A DNA stretch of 6,555 nucleotides from an uncultured Synergistales bacterium (GTDB lineage Bacteria; Synergistota; Synergistia; Synergistales; Aminobacteriaceae). The stretch is from positions 1 through 6,555 of the forward strand of contig CAJOEQ010000130.1 in NCBI GenBank assembly GCA_905233515.1. The letters run 5' to 3'. Below the pieces are notes generated by a model. That model worked only from the letters and a program-made list of their open reading frames with translations. It did no database searches and was not told the origin of the DNA. Position numbers and translations under genes: made by a program. This document shows, piece after piece, positions 1 through 5,876 of the stretch; positions within the stretch are counted from its first letter, which is position 1, and each line of letters starts with the position of its first letter.

Positions 1-5
1 GTCAA

Positions 6-11
6 TCCTTT
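6..11 (-). promoter_or_regulatory. Possible ribosome binding site of a gene off the left edge
   Basis: On the minus strand the 45 nt behind the permease stop codon end with AAAGGA, five bases before the window edge. The genes here use AGGAG- or AAAGGA-type sites 8-10 nt before the start, so a start codon just outside the window would fit. Nothing in these 45 nt resembles a hairpin terminator, which agrees with the operon continuing. An ATG overlaps this point (minus-strand ATGAAAGG) but has no Shine-Dalgarno sequence of its own. The next gene could be the missing substrate-binding protein; that is inference only. Confidence 0.35.
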
Positions 12-45
12 CATTTTGTGAATTGCATATAAGTATATCACACAT

Positions 46-1923
46 TCATTCTGTTTTCTTGCCTGTGATTTTATTAAAGAGTTTCCGCCATTTCTTGCGA
101 GCTTCTAATCTTTCGCCGAGATCTCTAGAGCCTACACCGTAGACTAAATAAAGAATTATTCCTGAGACTATCATAATAAAAACTGTCGACGCACAACGCC
201 GCCCAGATGCATTTATGTTATAGCCTTCTCGTCCTTCTTCCATTGTCATATTTTGTATAATCATCGCGTAAGTTTTGCCATATGACGACTGAAAAGTTGC
301 TCCCATGTCGTATTCTGTAAATAGTGCGTTGAAATTAAGCGCAAATACAGCTAACACGCTAGGCAAAATTATCGGCAATTTGACTTTCAAGAAAGTATAA
401 ACCGGTGAAGCTCCTAAATTTTTAGCCGCGTCTTCTAATTCGTCATCAATCGCGTAAAAGGCCGCTTTTATCATTCTTAGAGCGAACGGCAATTTTGTTA
501 CTGTATAAGCCATTATTATCAAGAATCTAACATTTTCGCGCCAGTATAAATTATTCCCGAATACGTACCAGACTTCACGATTAAAGAATATTCGATATGA
601 GTAGCAAATTAATATCGTCGGGAGCAGCCACGGAAATAATAAGCAGCTTTCAGTGATTAACGCACGTTTTTTGTTTCTATGTTTGAATATATATGAGACA
701 GCAAGAACTACTATAACGCACGCAAGAGCCGCCGCAATCGCCGACATTATAAACGAGAGTCTTATACCTCCTACCGCGTCAGAATTCGAGAATACACCCG
801 AAATTGAACCGATTCGAGTCCGCAATCTCCCGCGTGAAGTCATATACTCGTAATTTTCAGTCCCGAAATAATTTATAAATGTCCAGTCAGAAAAATTTAA
901 CATTTTTGACCTTATCGCCGGGAAGTTCTGAAACGAGAATAATATTATCATTACAACAGGAGTCATATAAATCACAAATAATATATACGCGTAAACATGA
1001 GCTATTATGTTCCAAACTGGGCTGTTAATTTTTTGCTTGACGAGTTTTGCTTTAGTCTTTGAGACTGATAGATAATGCCCTTTTCTTTCATAGTGATTTA
1101 ATATGCTCAATAATATAACTGTGAATAGAGCAAGAATAACGCTCAATAGTGCCGCCCTTGCTTGAGGGAATGACTCATCTGCTGAACTTGAACCCGCGAG
1201 TCTTACAATTTCAGGATTAATCGAATTATAGCCTAAAAGAGTCGGAGCTGACATAGCACAAAGTCCCGTTATAAATGTCATGACTGTTAAAGAAAATAAA
1301 GTCGGCAAAAGAGTCGGCATTACTACTTTAAATAAAACTTTGAAGGGGCTTGCTCCTAAATTTCTAGCTGCCTCGACTGTGTTATAATCTATTCCCCTGA
1401 TTGCATTACGCAAAAATAGAGCGTGATTCGACGTGCAGGCAAATGTCATTGTGAATAATACAGCGTTGAATCCCGAAAACCATTGACGATTCATATGCGG
1501 GAATATTTGAGCGAGCCAAGTTGTCATCATTCCGTTAGTGTCATATAAAAATTGATAGCCTGTAACGAGTGCCACGCCCGAATAAATTAATGTCGTCATG
1601 TAACCCATTCGCAGAATTGACGCGCCTTTAATATCAAAATATTCGGTTAAGAGTACTATACTAATTCCAACTATATTTACAGTTATGACGAGGCAGACGG
1701 CCAATTTTAGAGAATTCCAGACAAATAACGGCATTGTCCCAGCCATGAAAAATTTTATTACTGCTAAAGGGTCAATTACTCCCTGAGCATTGCGAGTCAT
1801 AAAAATTGATGTAAGAGTATTCAAGCACGGCATCACCATAAAGCCGAGAAATAAATATAGAAATAACGCCAGCCCGAAAATTTTTGCGATAAATCCTGCG
1901 TCGAAAGTGTTATTTTTTTGCAT
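46..1923 (-). CDS. ABC transporter permease, two fused MetI-type domains (FbpB/COG1178-like)
   Basis: This is the inner-membrane channel of a binding-protein-dependent importer, 625 residues, carrying two permease domains in one chain, so one copy can form the whole pore. Each half ends in a cytoplasmic EAA coupling loop that docks on the ATPase: VEAARNLGAS (about residues 183-192) followed by a VMPTLLP segment, and LEDAAKNLGAS (about 497-507) followed by KLPIILP. The second loop has Asp in place of the Glu of the EAA motif. Hydrophobic segments are visible around 12-32, 70-93, 108-125, 205-232, 257-275, 303-331, 387-412, 424-441, 466-485, 515-535 and 579-597. A basic linker (280-299) joins the halves. 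The ATG has a GAAAGGAG site (1933-1940) 9 nt upstream and lies 19 nt after the ATPase stop, so the two are co-transcribed. This architecture and size are typical of Fe(III), phosphonate and polyamine-type permeases; the sequence does not tell which solute is carried. Confidence 0.93.
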   Translation of the reverse strand: MQKNNTFDAGFIAKIFGLALFLYLFLGFMVMPCLNTLTSIFMTRNAQGVIDPLAVIKFFMAGTMPLFVWNSLKLAVCLVITVNIVGISIVLLTEYFDIKGASILRMGYMTTLIYSGVALVTGYQFLYDTNGMMTTWLAQIFPHMNRQWFSGFNAVLFTMTFACTSNHALFLRNAIRGIDYNTVEAARNLGASPFKVLFKVVMPTLLPTLFSLTVMTFITGLCAMSAPTLLGYNSINPEIVRLAGSSSADESFPQARAALLSVILALFTVILLSILNHYERKGHYLSVSKTKAKLVKQKINSPVWNIIAHVYAYILFVIYMTPVVMIILFSFQNFPAIRSKMLNFSDWTFINYFGTENYEYMTSRGRLRTRIGSISGVFSNSDAVGGIRLSFIMSAIAAALACVIVVLAVSYIFKHRNKKRALITESCLLFPWLLPTILICYSYRIFFNREVWYVFGNNLYWRENVRFLIIMAYTVTKLPFALRMIKAAFYAIDDELEDAAKNLGASPVYTFLKVKLPIILPSVLAVFALNFNALFTEYDMGATFQSSYGKTYAMIIQNMTMEEGREGYNINASGRRCASTVFIMIVSGIILYLVYGVGSRDLGERLEARKKWRKLFNKITGKKTE

Positions 1924-1942
1924 GAATAATCGCTCCTTTCTC

Positions 1943-2932
1943 TTAAGCCTGATAGCTCATAATATCATCAGGATTAATTATGACTTTCACAGAGTCGCCC
2001 GTGCTGTATAAATTTATACCGTCGTTTTTCTCGATAACTTTCAGAGTTTGGCCGTTCGTGTGAATATAATATTTTATGTAAAGTCCGTAATATTCTTGAG
2101 ACTCGATTATGCCGTCAAATCCTGAGTCGCTTTCAAGTTCGACTCTGATTCTCTCAAGCCTGATAAAATGATTCTGATTTTCGGGTAAATTAAGCGCGCT
2201 TGTTATTGCCGGTTCAAGTTTATTAATATCGCCGATAAAATTAGCTACAAATTCAGTGCTTGAATGATTATAAATTTCGTTAGGGCTGCCGGTCTGCTCA
2301 ATTACTCCCTTGTTAAAAACTGAAATGCAATCAGAGAGTGTTAATGCTTCTTCCTGATCGTGAGTTACATAAATTGTAGTGATTCCAAATTCGCGCTGCA
2401 TTTTCTTGAGTTCGTTGCGGAGTTGGACTCTTAATTTTGCGTCAAGATTAGATAACGGCTCATCCATACAAATAATAGCAGGTTCTGTAACGAGTGCGCG
2501 GGCAATTGCGACTCTTTGCTGCTGACCTCCTGAAAGCTGACTCACGGCCTTTTGTAAATGTTCGTCGGTTAAATCAACTTTTGAGGCAATTTCTGTAACT
2601 TTGCGTTTAATGTCGGACTTGCTGAATTTCTTGATCTTGAGTCCAAATGCTATATTGTCATAAACTGTCATTGTAGGGAATAAAGCATAAGACTGAAATA
2701 CGATGCCGATATTTCTTTTTTCGATTGGGACGTGCGTAATATCTTGATCCCGCATTAAGACAGAGCCCGAAGAAGGTTCAATAAAGCCCGTTATTGTGCG
2801 TAAAGTTGTAGTCTTCCCGCAGCCTGATGGCCCTAAAAAAGTGTAAAACTGGCCTTCTTTAACATGAACGTTGATATCGCGAAGAGCCTCGAACTGGTCA
2901 AATTTTACAAAAATGTTGTTAAGCCTAATCAC
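1943..2932 (-). CDS. ABC transporter ATP-binding protein (FbpC/PotA type, with regulatory C-terminal domain)
   Basis: This is the ATPase that powers the permease encoded directly downstream, 329 residues, cytoplasmic and peripheral to the membrane. All nucleotide-binding motifs are intact: Walker A GPSGCGKTT (34-42), Q-loop Gln80, signature LSGGQ (133-137), Walker B IICMDE (153-158), D-loop SNLD (161-164) and switch His191 in VTHDQEEA. The segment FVANFIGDINKLE (228-240) marks the end of the ATPase domain. The remaining roughly 90 residues are beta-rich and match the position of the TOBE-type domain of Fe(III)/polyamine/sugar importers (CUT1/FbpC/PotA). It is the first gene of the operon. Because these ATPases are alike across substrates, solute specificity cannot be read from it. 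The start is GTG, chosen because a perfect Shine-Dalgarno lies 8 nt upstream and the first residues (MIRLNNIFVKF) match the usual beginning of the family. Confidence 0.95.
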   Translation of the reverse strand: MIRLNNIFVKFDQFEALRDINVHVKEGQFYTFLGPSGCGKTTTLRTITGFIEPSSGSVLMRDQDITHVPIEKRNIGIVFQSYALFPTMTVYDNIAFGLKIKKFSKSDIKRKVTEIASKVDLTDEHLQKAVSQLSGGQQQRVAIARALVTEPAIICMDEPLSNLDAKLRVQLRNELKKMQREFGITTIYVTHDQEEALTLSDCISVFNKGVIEQTGSPNEIYNHSSTEFVANFIGDINKLEPAITSALNLPENQNHFIRLERIRVELESDSGFDGIIESQEYYGLYIKYYIHTNGQTLKVIEKNDGINLYSTGDSVKVIINPDDIMSYQA

Positions 2933-2940
2933 GAATTAAC

Positions 2941-2947
2941 ACCTCCT
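2941..2947 (-). promoter_or_regulatory. Strong ribosome binding site that fixes the ATPase GTG start
   Basis: The minus strand reads AGGAGGT, fully complementary to the 16S rRNA tail, with 8 nt to the GTG at 2932-2930. No in-frame ATG is closer, so this site decides the non-ATG start. Confidence 0.85.
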
Positions 2948-2961
2948 AAGAGTTTAGCGAA

Positions 2962-2967
2962 ATTATA
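2962..2967 (-). promoter_or_regulatory. Candidate -10 box for the ABC importer operon
   Basis: The minus strand carries an exact TATAAT, which would give a transcript starting near 2955 with a leader of about 20-25 nt before the ATPase GTG. A TTGCGT resembling a -35 box lies upstream, but its spacing is only 13 nt, too short, and no good -35 exists at 16-18 nt. In such AT-rich sequence an exact -10 can arise by chance, so the call is tentative. Confidence 0.35.
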
Positions 2968-2995
2968 ATAACACATAAACACGCAAATAATGAGC

Positions 2996-3015
2996 TATAA
3001 TTATCGCAAATTATA
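2996..3015. promoter_or_regulatory. Perfect 7-bp inverted repeat overlapping a -10 box; possible operator
   Basis: The arms TATAATT (2996-3002) and AATTATA (3009-3015) are perfect inverted copies around the 6-nt spacer ATCGCA. The left arm contains an exact TATAAT in the orientation of the DUF4422 gene, 35 nt ahead of its ATG, so a bound repressor would block that promoter. No convincing -35 lies 17 nt upstream. The element sits in the 104-bp divergent region shared with the ABC operon. The arms are only A and T, so chance is a real alternative. Confidence 0.3.
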
Positions 3016-3036
3016 TCGTGAAAGGATTATTAATTT

Positions 3037-3954
3037 ATGCAAGAAAATAGCTCACTCTTGAAAATTTTAGTCTGTTATTATAACGCTTATCAAATGCCTA
3101 ACCTAGACGACAAAATATTATTGCCCATTCAAGCCGGCCGGGCTGTGAATCCTGTAGATTTAAATATTCAGCCTGACAACGAACTCAACGGCCAGCCCTG
3201 CGACAATATCAGCAGCAAAAATGAAACTTACTCAGAAATAACCGGCCTTTACTGGGCATGGAAAAATTTGCGGAAATTATATCCTGATGTTAAATATGTC
3301 GGCTGGAGTCATTACAGGCGTTTTTTTGCGATTGACGAGAAAAAATACTTGACTGATAAAATTTTCAAGCCTGCTGACTCAATCAAAGACTATAGAGTCA
3401 ATGCTGATAAAATTATAAGAATTCTCGAGTCCGGCAAAATTATTTTATCAAAAAAAGTTACTCCATCACCGTTTTCGTTATATATAAATTATTGCATAAA
3501 TCACTATAGTGAAGATTATATGACTCTAAAAAATATTATCGCGTCAAAATTTCCGGATTATTATGACTCGTTTATTAATGTCATGGAAGATAATAATAAA
3601 ATCTCGCTTTATTGCATGTTCATAATGAAATATGACGAATTTGAGAAATACTGCGAGTGGCTTTTTTCTGTCTTGAATGCTGTAGAGCCTGAAATTCCCT
3701 ATAAATTCTATAATCCTTATCAACAAAGGGTGCTTGCTTTCATGACTGAGAGATTATTAAATGTTTATGTCGCGAAAAATAATTTAAAGCCTCACTACTC
3801 AAATATATATTATTATGAGACTGACCCCGCAAAAATTGAGAGTGAAAGCCCGAAATTTTCCCATAGTTTATTTAGTGAAATCAAGAATAAAATTTTATTC
3901 TCGTTATATACACTTGGCCCGAAGAGATTGCGCCGCATGTTTAGGCATAAATAA
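3037..3954 (+). CDS. DUF4422 family protein, putative glycosyltransferase
   Basis: The 305-residue protein has no signal peptide or clear membrane segment, so it is probably cytoplasmic. The N-terminal strand KILVCYYN (9-16), PIQAGRA (30-36), CDNISSKNETYSEITGLYWAWKN (55-77) and YVGWSHYRRFF (87-97) match the conserved block of DUF4422 proteins (dNIS.kN, E.T.lYWaWKN, G..HYRR). A second block, MFIMKYDEFEKYCEWLF (194-210) and the TERLLNVYV region (237-245), fits the C-terminal part of the domain. The family occurs in capsule, exopolysaccharide and LPS clusters and is regarded as glycosyltransferase-like; donor and acceptor are unknown. The last 30 residues are basic (KRLRRMFRHK), which could favour contact with the membrane surface. 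AAAGGA (3021-3026) lies 10 nt before the ATG. The gene stands alone between two minus-strand operons, and its codons look richer in AAT, ATT, TAT and AAA than those of cstA, which may hint at acquisition. Confidence 0.85.
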   Translation: MQENSSLLKILVCYYNAYQMPNLDDKILLPIQAGRAVNPVDLNIQPDNELNGQPCDNISSKNETYSEITGLYWAWKNLRKLYPDVKYVGWSHYRRFFAIDEKKYLTDKIFKPADSIKDYRVNADKIIRILESGKIILSKKVTPSPFSLYINYCINHYSEDYMTLKNIIASKFPDYYDSFINVMEDNNKISLYCMFIMKYDEFEKYCEWLFSVLNAVEPEIPYKFYNPYQQRVLAFMTERLLNVYVAKNNLKPHYSNIYYYETDPAKIESESPKFSHSLFSEIKNKILFSLYTLGPKRLRRMFRHK

Positions 3955-4001
3955 AGCGAGTCCCGTGATTTTCTCACAGAACCCGCTAAAATTTTTATTT
4001 T
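3949..4001. terminator. Hairpin terminator between convergent genes, best folded on the minus strand
   Basis: A 14-bp stem (3955-3968 with 3974-3987) encloses a 5-nt loop (3969-3973). It begins directly after the DUF4422 stop codon and ends 7 nt from the end of the HMA gene. In the minus-strand RNA all 14 positions pair, three of them as G-U wobbles, followed by UUAUUUAU. In the plus-strand RNA the same three positions become A-C mismatches, although a T-rich run (TTTTTATTTT, 3992-4001) follows. It is therefore primarily the terminator of the cstA-HMA operon and probably also a weaker one for the DUF4422 gene. Confidence 0.75.
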
Positions 4002-4198
4002 GTTACGCTGTATCCGGCCTCTTCGATTACTTCTTTAAATTCTGAGTCCGTTACATCGCCTGAAAGTGTTACAAGCGCGCAATTTTTTGCAAGGCTGACT
4101 TCTGCGTCACTGACTGCTTTTAAGCTCATTAATGCCTCGTGAACATGAGCAACGCACTTATCACAGCCCATTCCTTCAATGTGAATTATTTTTTTCAT
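3995..4198 (-). CDS. Heavy-metal-associated (HMA) domain protein, CopZ-like
   Basis: The 67-residue protein is one HMA domain and nothing else. The metal site is GMGCDKC (9-15), with Cys12 and Cys15 as the CxxC pair that binds soft metals such as Cu(I) in known members. The order of segments fits the family's beta-alpha-beta-beta-alpha-beta fold: KKIIHIEG, a helix from VAHVHEAL, AEVSLAKNCALVTLSG, a helix from DSEFKEVIEEAGY, and a short last strand. Family members are cytoplasmic copper chaperones or occur as domains of metal-exporting P-type ATPases. No ATPase or CopY/CsoR-type regulator is in the window. It is the last gene of the cstA operon: the ATG lies 15 nt after the cstA stop, and its AGGAG (4211-4215) overlaps that stop codon, so translation is probably coupled. 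Which metal it binds, and whether it serves CstA, cannot be read from the sequence. Confidence 0.92.
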   Translation of the reverse strand: MKKIIHIEGMGCDKCVAHVHEALMSLKAVSDAEVSLAKNCALVTLSGDVTDSEFKEVIEEAGYSVTK

Positions 4199-4213
4199 GA
4201 TGATTAAATTCTC

Positions 4214-5755
4214 CTATTTATTATTTACTGCAGGTGAATAAACTCTCACGTAATAAATAACAAAGAATAATACTGCGACCGCGATTCCGATTCCATATGC
4301 AAGAGTCCTATCAAGCATTAAATAACACTCTTTAGCAAGACAGAAATAAGTAACACTTACTGCGCTCATGAAAGTAGCAGGAATTGCCGCAATAAAACCG
4401 CGTCCGGGTGCTACGTTCCTGCAAAGATAAACCGCGCCCGCCCATAATGCGATCATTGCTAGAGTCTGATTTGACCAGGAAAAATAACGCCATACGACAT
4501 TATAATCAACAAATGAAATTGCATAGCCAGCCGCTAATAAAGGCAATGCGAGAATTAAACGAGGCGCAAAACCTTTCTGGCTAATTTTGAACCAGTCCGC
4601 AATTGTGAGTCTTGCACTTCTGAAAGCTGTATCTCCTGAAGTAATCGGGCATGCAACAACACCGAGTAAAGCAAGAATACTTCCTATTGGGCCAAGCAAG
4701 CCGATTGAAATTTCATAGACTGAGTTAGCACCGCCGCCGATTTTTGCAAGTGCCTCAGTTGTAAATTTCGTGAGATCTCCGCCGACTCCTGTGTTATAGA
4801 ATGCTATACCAGCTGAAGCCCATATTAAAGCGATTATGCCTTCTGCTACCATTGCACCGTAAAATACAAATCTACCTTGACGCTCTGAAGTTAAGCAGCG
4901 AGCCATTAACGGGGACTGTGTAGCGTGGAATCCTGAAATCGCACCACATGCAACTGTGATAAACATTAACGGCCATATCGGCATATTTGCAGCGTTCGGG
5001 TGCATGTTATAGAGTCCTTCCCATAACTCAATCATGGGCTTTGCTCCCTCGACTCCCTGCGTGAACTGAATATGATTATAAACTGTTACGCCGCCGACTC
5101 CGAGTGCCATAAAAATTAAGCATAAGCCGAATAACGGGTAAATTTTGCCGATTACTTTATCAATCGGAAGAAGTGTAGCAAGGAAATAATAAACAAGTAT
5201 TATAACTGTTAAAATTTTTGTCCAGTCAGCTACTCCATATCCCATAAATTCCGTAGAAGCAGCTGCTCCACCTGAAACCGCGCTAGTTCCCTGTACGAAC
5301 ATTCTCGCAAGTAACTGGGCAGGCCCTACCATGAAGACGACTCCGACCATTACAAGCAATACTACAGAGAATAAGCGCATAATTTGAAGTACAAAGCCGC
5401 CGAGATATTTTCCGGTAATTTCTGAAACGCTCGCGCCGTTATTTCTGATTGAAAGCATACCGACTAAATAATCATGAACAGCTCCGGCGAAAATCGTACC
5501 AAATACTATCCATAAATAAACCTGAGGCCCCCAAATTGCTCCGGATAATGCACCGAATATCGGCCCAAGTCCCGCAATATTGAGTAACTGAATCAAAAAC
5601 GCTCTTCCTGCTGAAATCGGCACAAAGTCAACGCCGTCAGGATGTTCAACACAAGGAGTCTTTCTGTCATCGGGCCCGAAAATCTTATTGACTATTGAGC
5701 CGTAAATCATGTAACCGAGAATTAATATCACAAGACCGCCTAAAAACGAATACAT
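4214..5755 (-). CDS. cstA: Carbon starvation protein CstA family transporter
   Basis: This is a polytopic inner-membrane protein of 513 residues, with hydrophobic segments along its whole length. Signature blocks of the CstA family are clear: LLNIAGLGPIFGALSGAIWGP (57-77), FAGAVHDYLVGMLSIRNNG (89-107), CGAISGFHATQSPLMARCL (270-288) followed by GRFVFYGAMVAEGIIALIWA (294-313), CPITSGDTAFRSARL (369-383) and FSWSNQTLAMIALWAG (425-440). Characterised enterobacterial members are induced on carbon limitation and take up peptides or pyruvate; those proteins are around 700 residues, so this is the shorter form seen in many anaerobes. The substrate here is unknown. The ATG follows a GAAGGGAG site (5766-5773) by 10 nt. 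The gene leads a two-gene operon with the HMA protein and is divergent from a racemase-family gene. The E. coli family member is often followed by a small YbdD-type gene; none is present here, and the HMA gene takes that place. Confidence 0.95.
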   Translation of the reverse strand: MYSFLGGLVILILGYMIYGSIVNKIFGPDDRKTPCVEHPDGVDFVPISAGRAFLIQLLNIAGLGPIFGALSGAIWGPQVYLWIVFGTIFAGAVHDYLVGMLSIRNNGASVSEITGKYLGGFVLQIMRLFSVVLLVMVGVVFMVGPAQLLARMFVQGTSAVSGGAAASTEFMGYGVADWTKILTVIILVYYFLATLLPIDKVIGKIYPLFGLCLIFMALGVGGVTVYNHIQFTQGVEGAKPMIELWEGLYNMHPNAANMPIWPLMFITVACGAISGFHATQSPLMARCLTSERQGRFVFYGAMVAEGIIALIWASAGIAFYNTGVGGDLTKFTTEALAKIGGGANSVYEISIGLLGPIGSILALLGVVACPITSGDTAFRSARLTIADWFKISQKGFAPRLILALPLLAAGYAISFVDYNVVWRYFSWSNQTLAMIALWAGAVYLCRNVAPGRGFIAAIPATFMSAVSVTYFCLAKECYLMLDRTLAYGIGIAVAVLFFVIYYVRVYSPAVNNK

Positions 5756-5802
5756 GAAAAAATTTCTCCCTTCAAAAAATTATGATATATTGTGATAATA
5801 AA

Positions 5803-5830
5803 ATTTTAGTCGATTCACGATTTAAAGCAA
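5803..5830 (-). promoter_or_regulatory. Candidate promoter for cstA-HMA operon
   Basis: On the minus strand TTGCTT (5825-5830) and TAAAAT (5803-5808) are separated by 16 nt. The -10 matches five of six consensus bases and the -35 only three. The predicted leader is about 40 nt. It overlaps the candidate promoter of the divergent racemase gene, so the two could compete. No CRP-like palindrome is present: a single TGTGA at 5791 has no partner half-site. Confidence 0.35.
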
Positions 5831-5843
5831 GTATATTTATAAT
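5814..5843 (+). promoter_or_regulatory. Candidate promoter for the racemase-family gene
   Basis: TTCACG (5814-5819, four of six -35 bases) and an exact TATAAT (5838-5843) are separated by 18 nt, a normal spacing for a housekeeping sigma factor. The start codon lies 33 nt after the -10 and the AAGGAGGT ribosome site (5861-5868) fits between them. Confidence 0.5.
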
Positions 5844-5876
5844 GAATTATTTGATTTATTAAGGAGGTTATTAATT

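Noticed and set aside
653..853. Plus-strand open frame of 66 codons
   Set aside because: It lies wholly inside the permease gene on the other strand, has no ribosome binding site and resembles no known protein family; it is a shadow.
1298..1320. Direct repeat of AGTCGGCA
   Set aside because: It encodes the repeated Pro-Thr-Leu of the conserved segment after the first EAA loop in the permease, so the coding sequence explains it.
1790..2011. Plus-strand open frame of 73 codons
   Set aside because: It runs antisense across the permease start, the intergenic gap and the ATPase end, all well supported; no family likeness.
3544..3726. Minus-strand open frame of 60 codons
   Set aside because: It is antisense to the conserved C-terminal block of the DUF4422 gene and lacks coding character.
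3815..4045. Plus-strand open frame of 76 codons
   Set aside because: It overlaps the DUF4422 end in another frame, passes through the terminator hairpin and into the HMA gene; a real gene is unlikely.
5791..5806. TGTGA as half of a CRP site upstream of cstA
   Set aside because: The partner half-site expected 6 nt later is AATTT rather than TCACA, so there is no palindrome; E. coli cstA control should not be transferred here.
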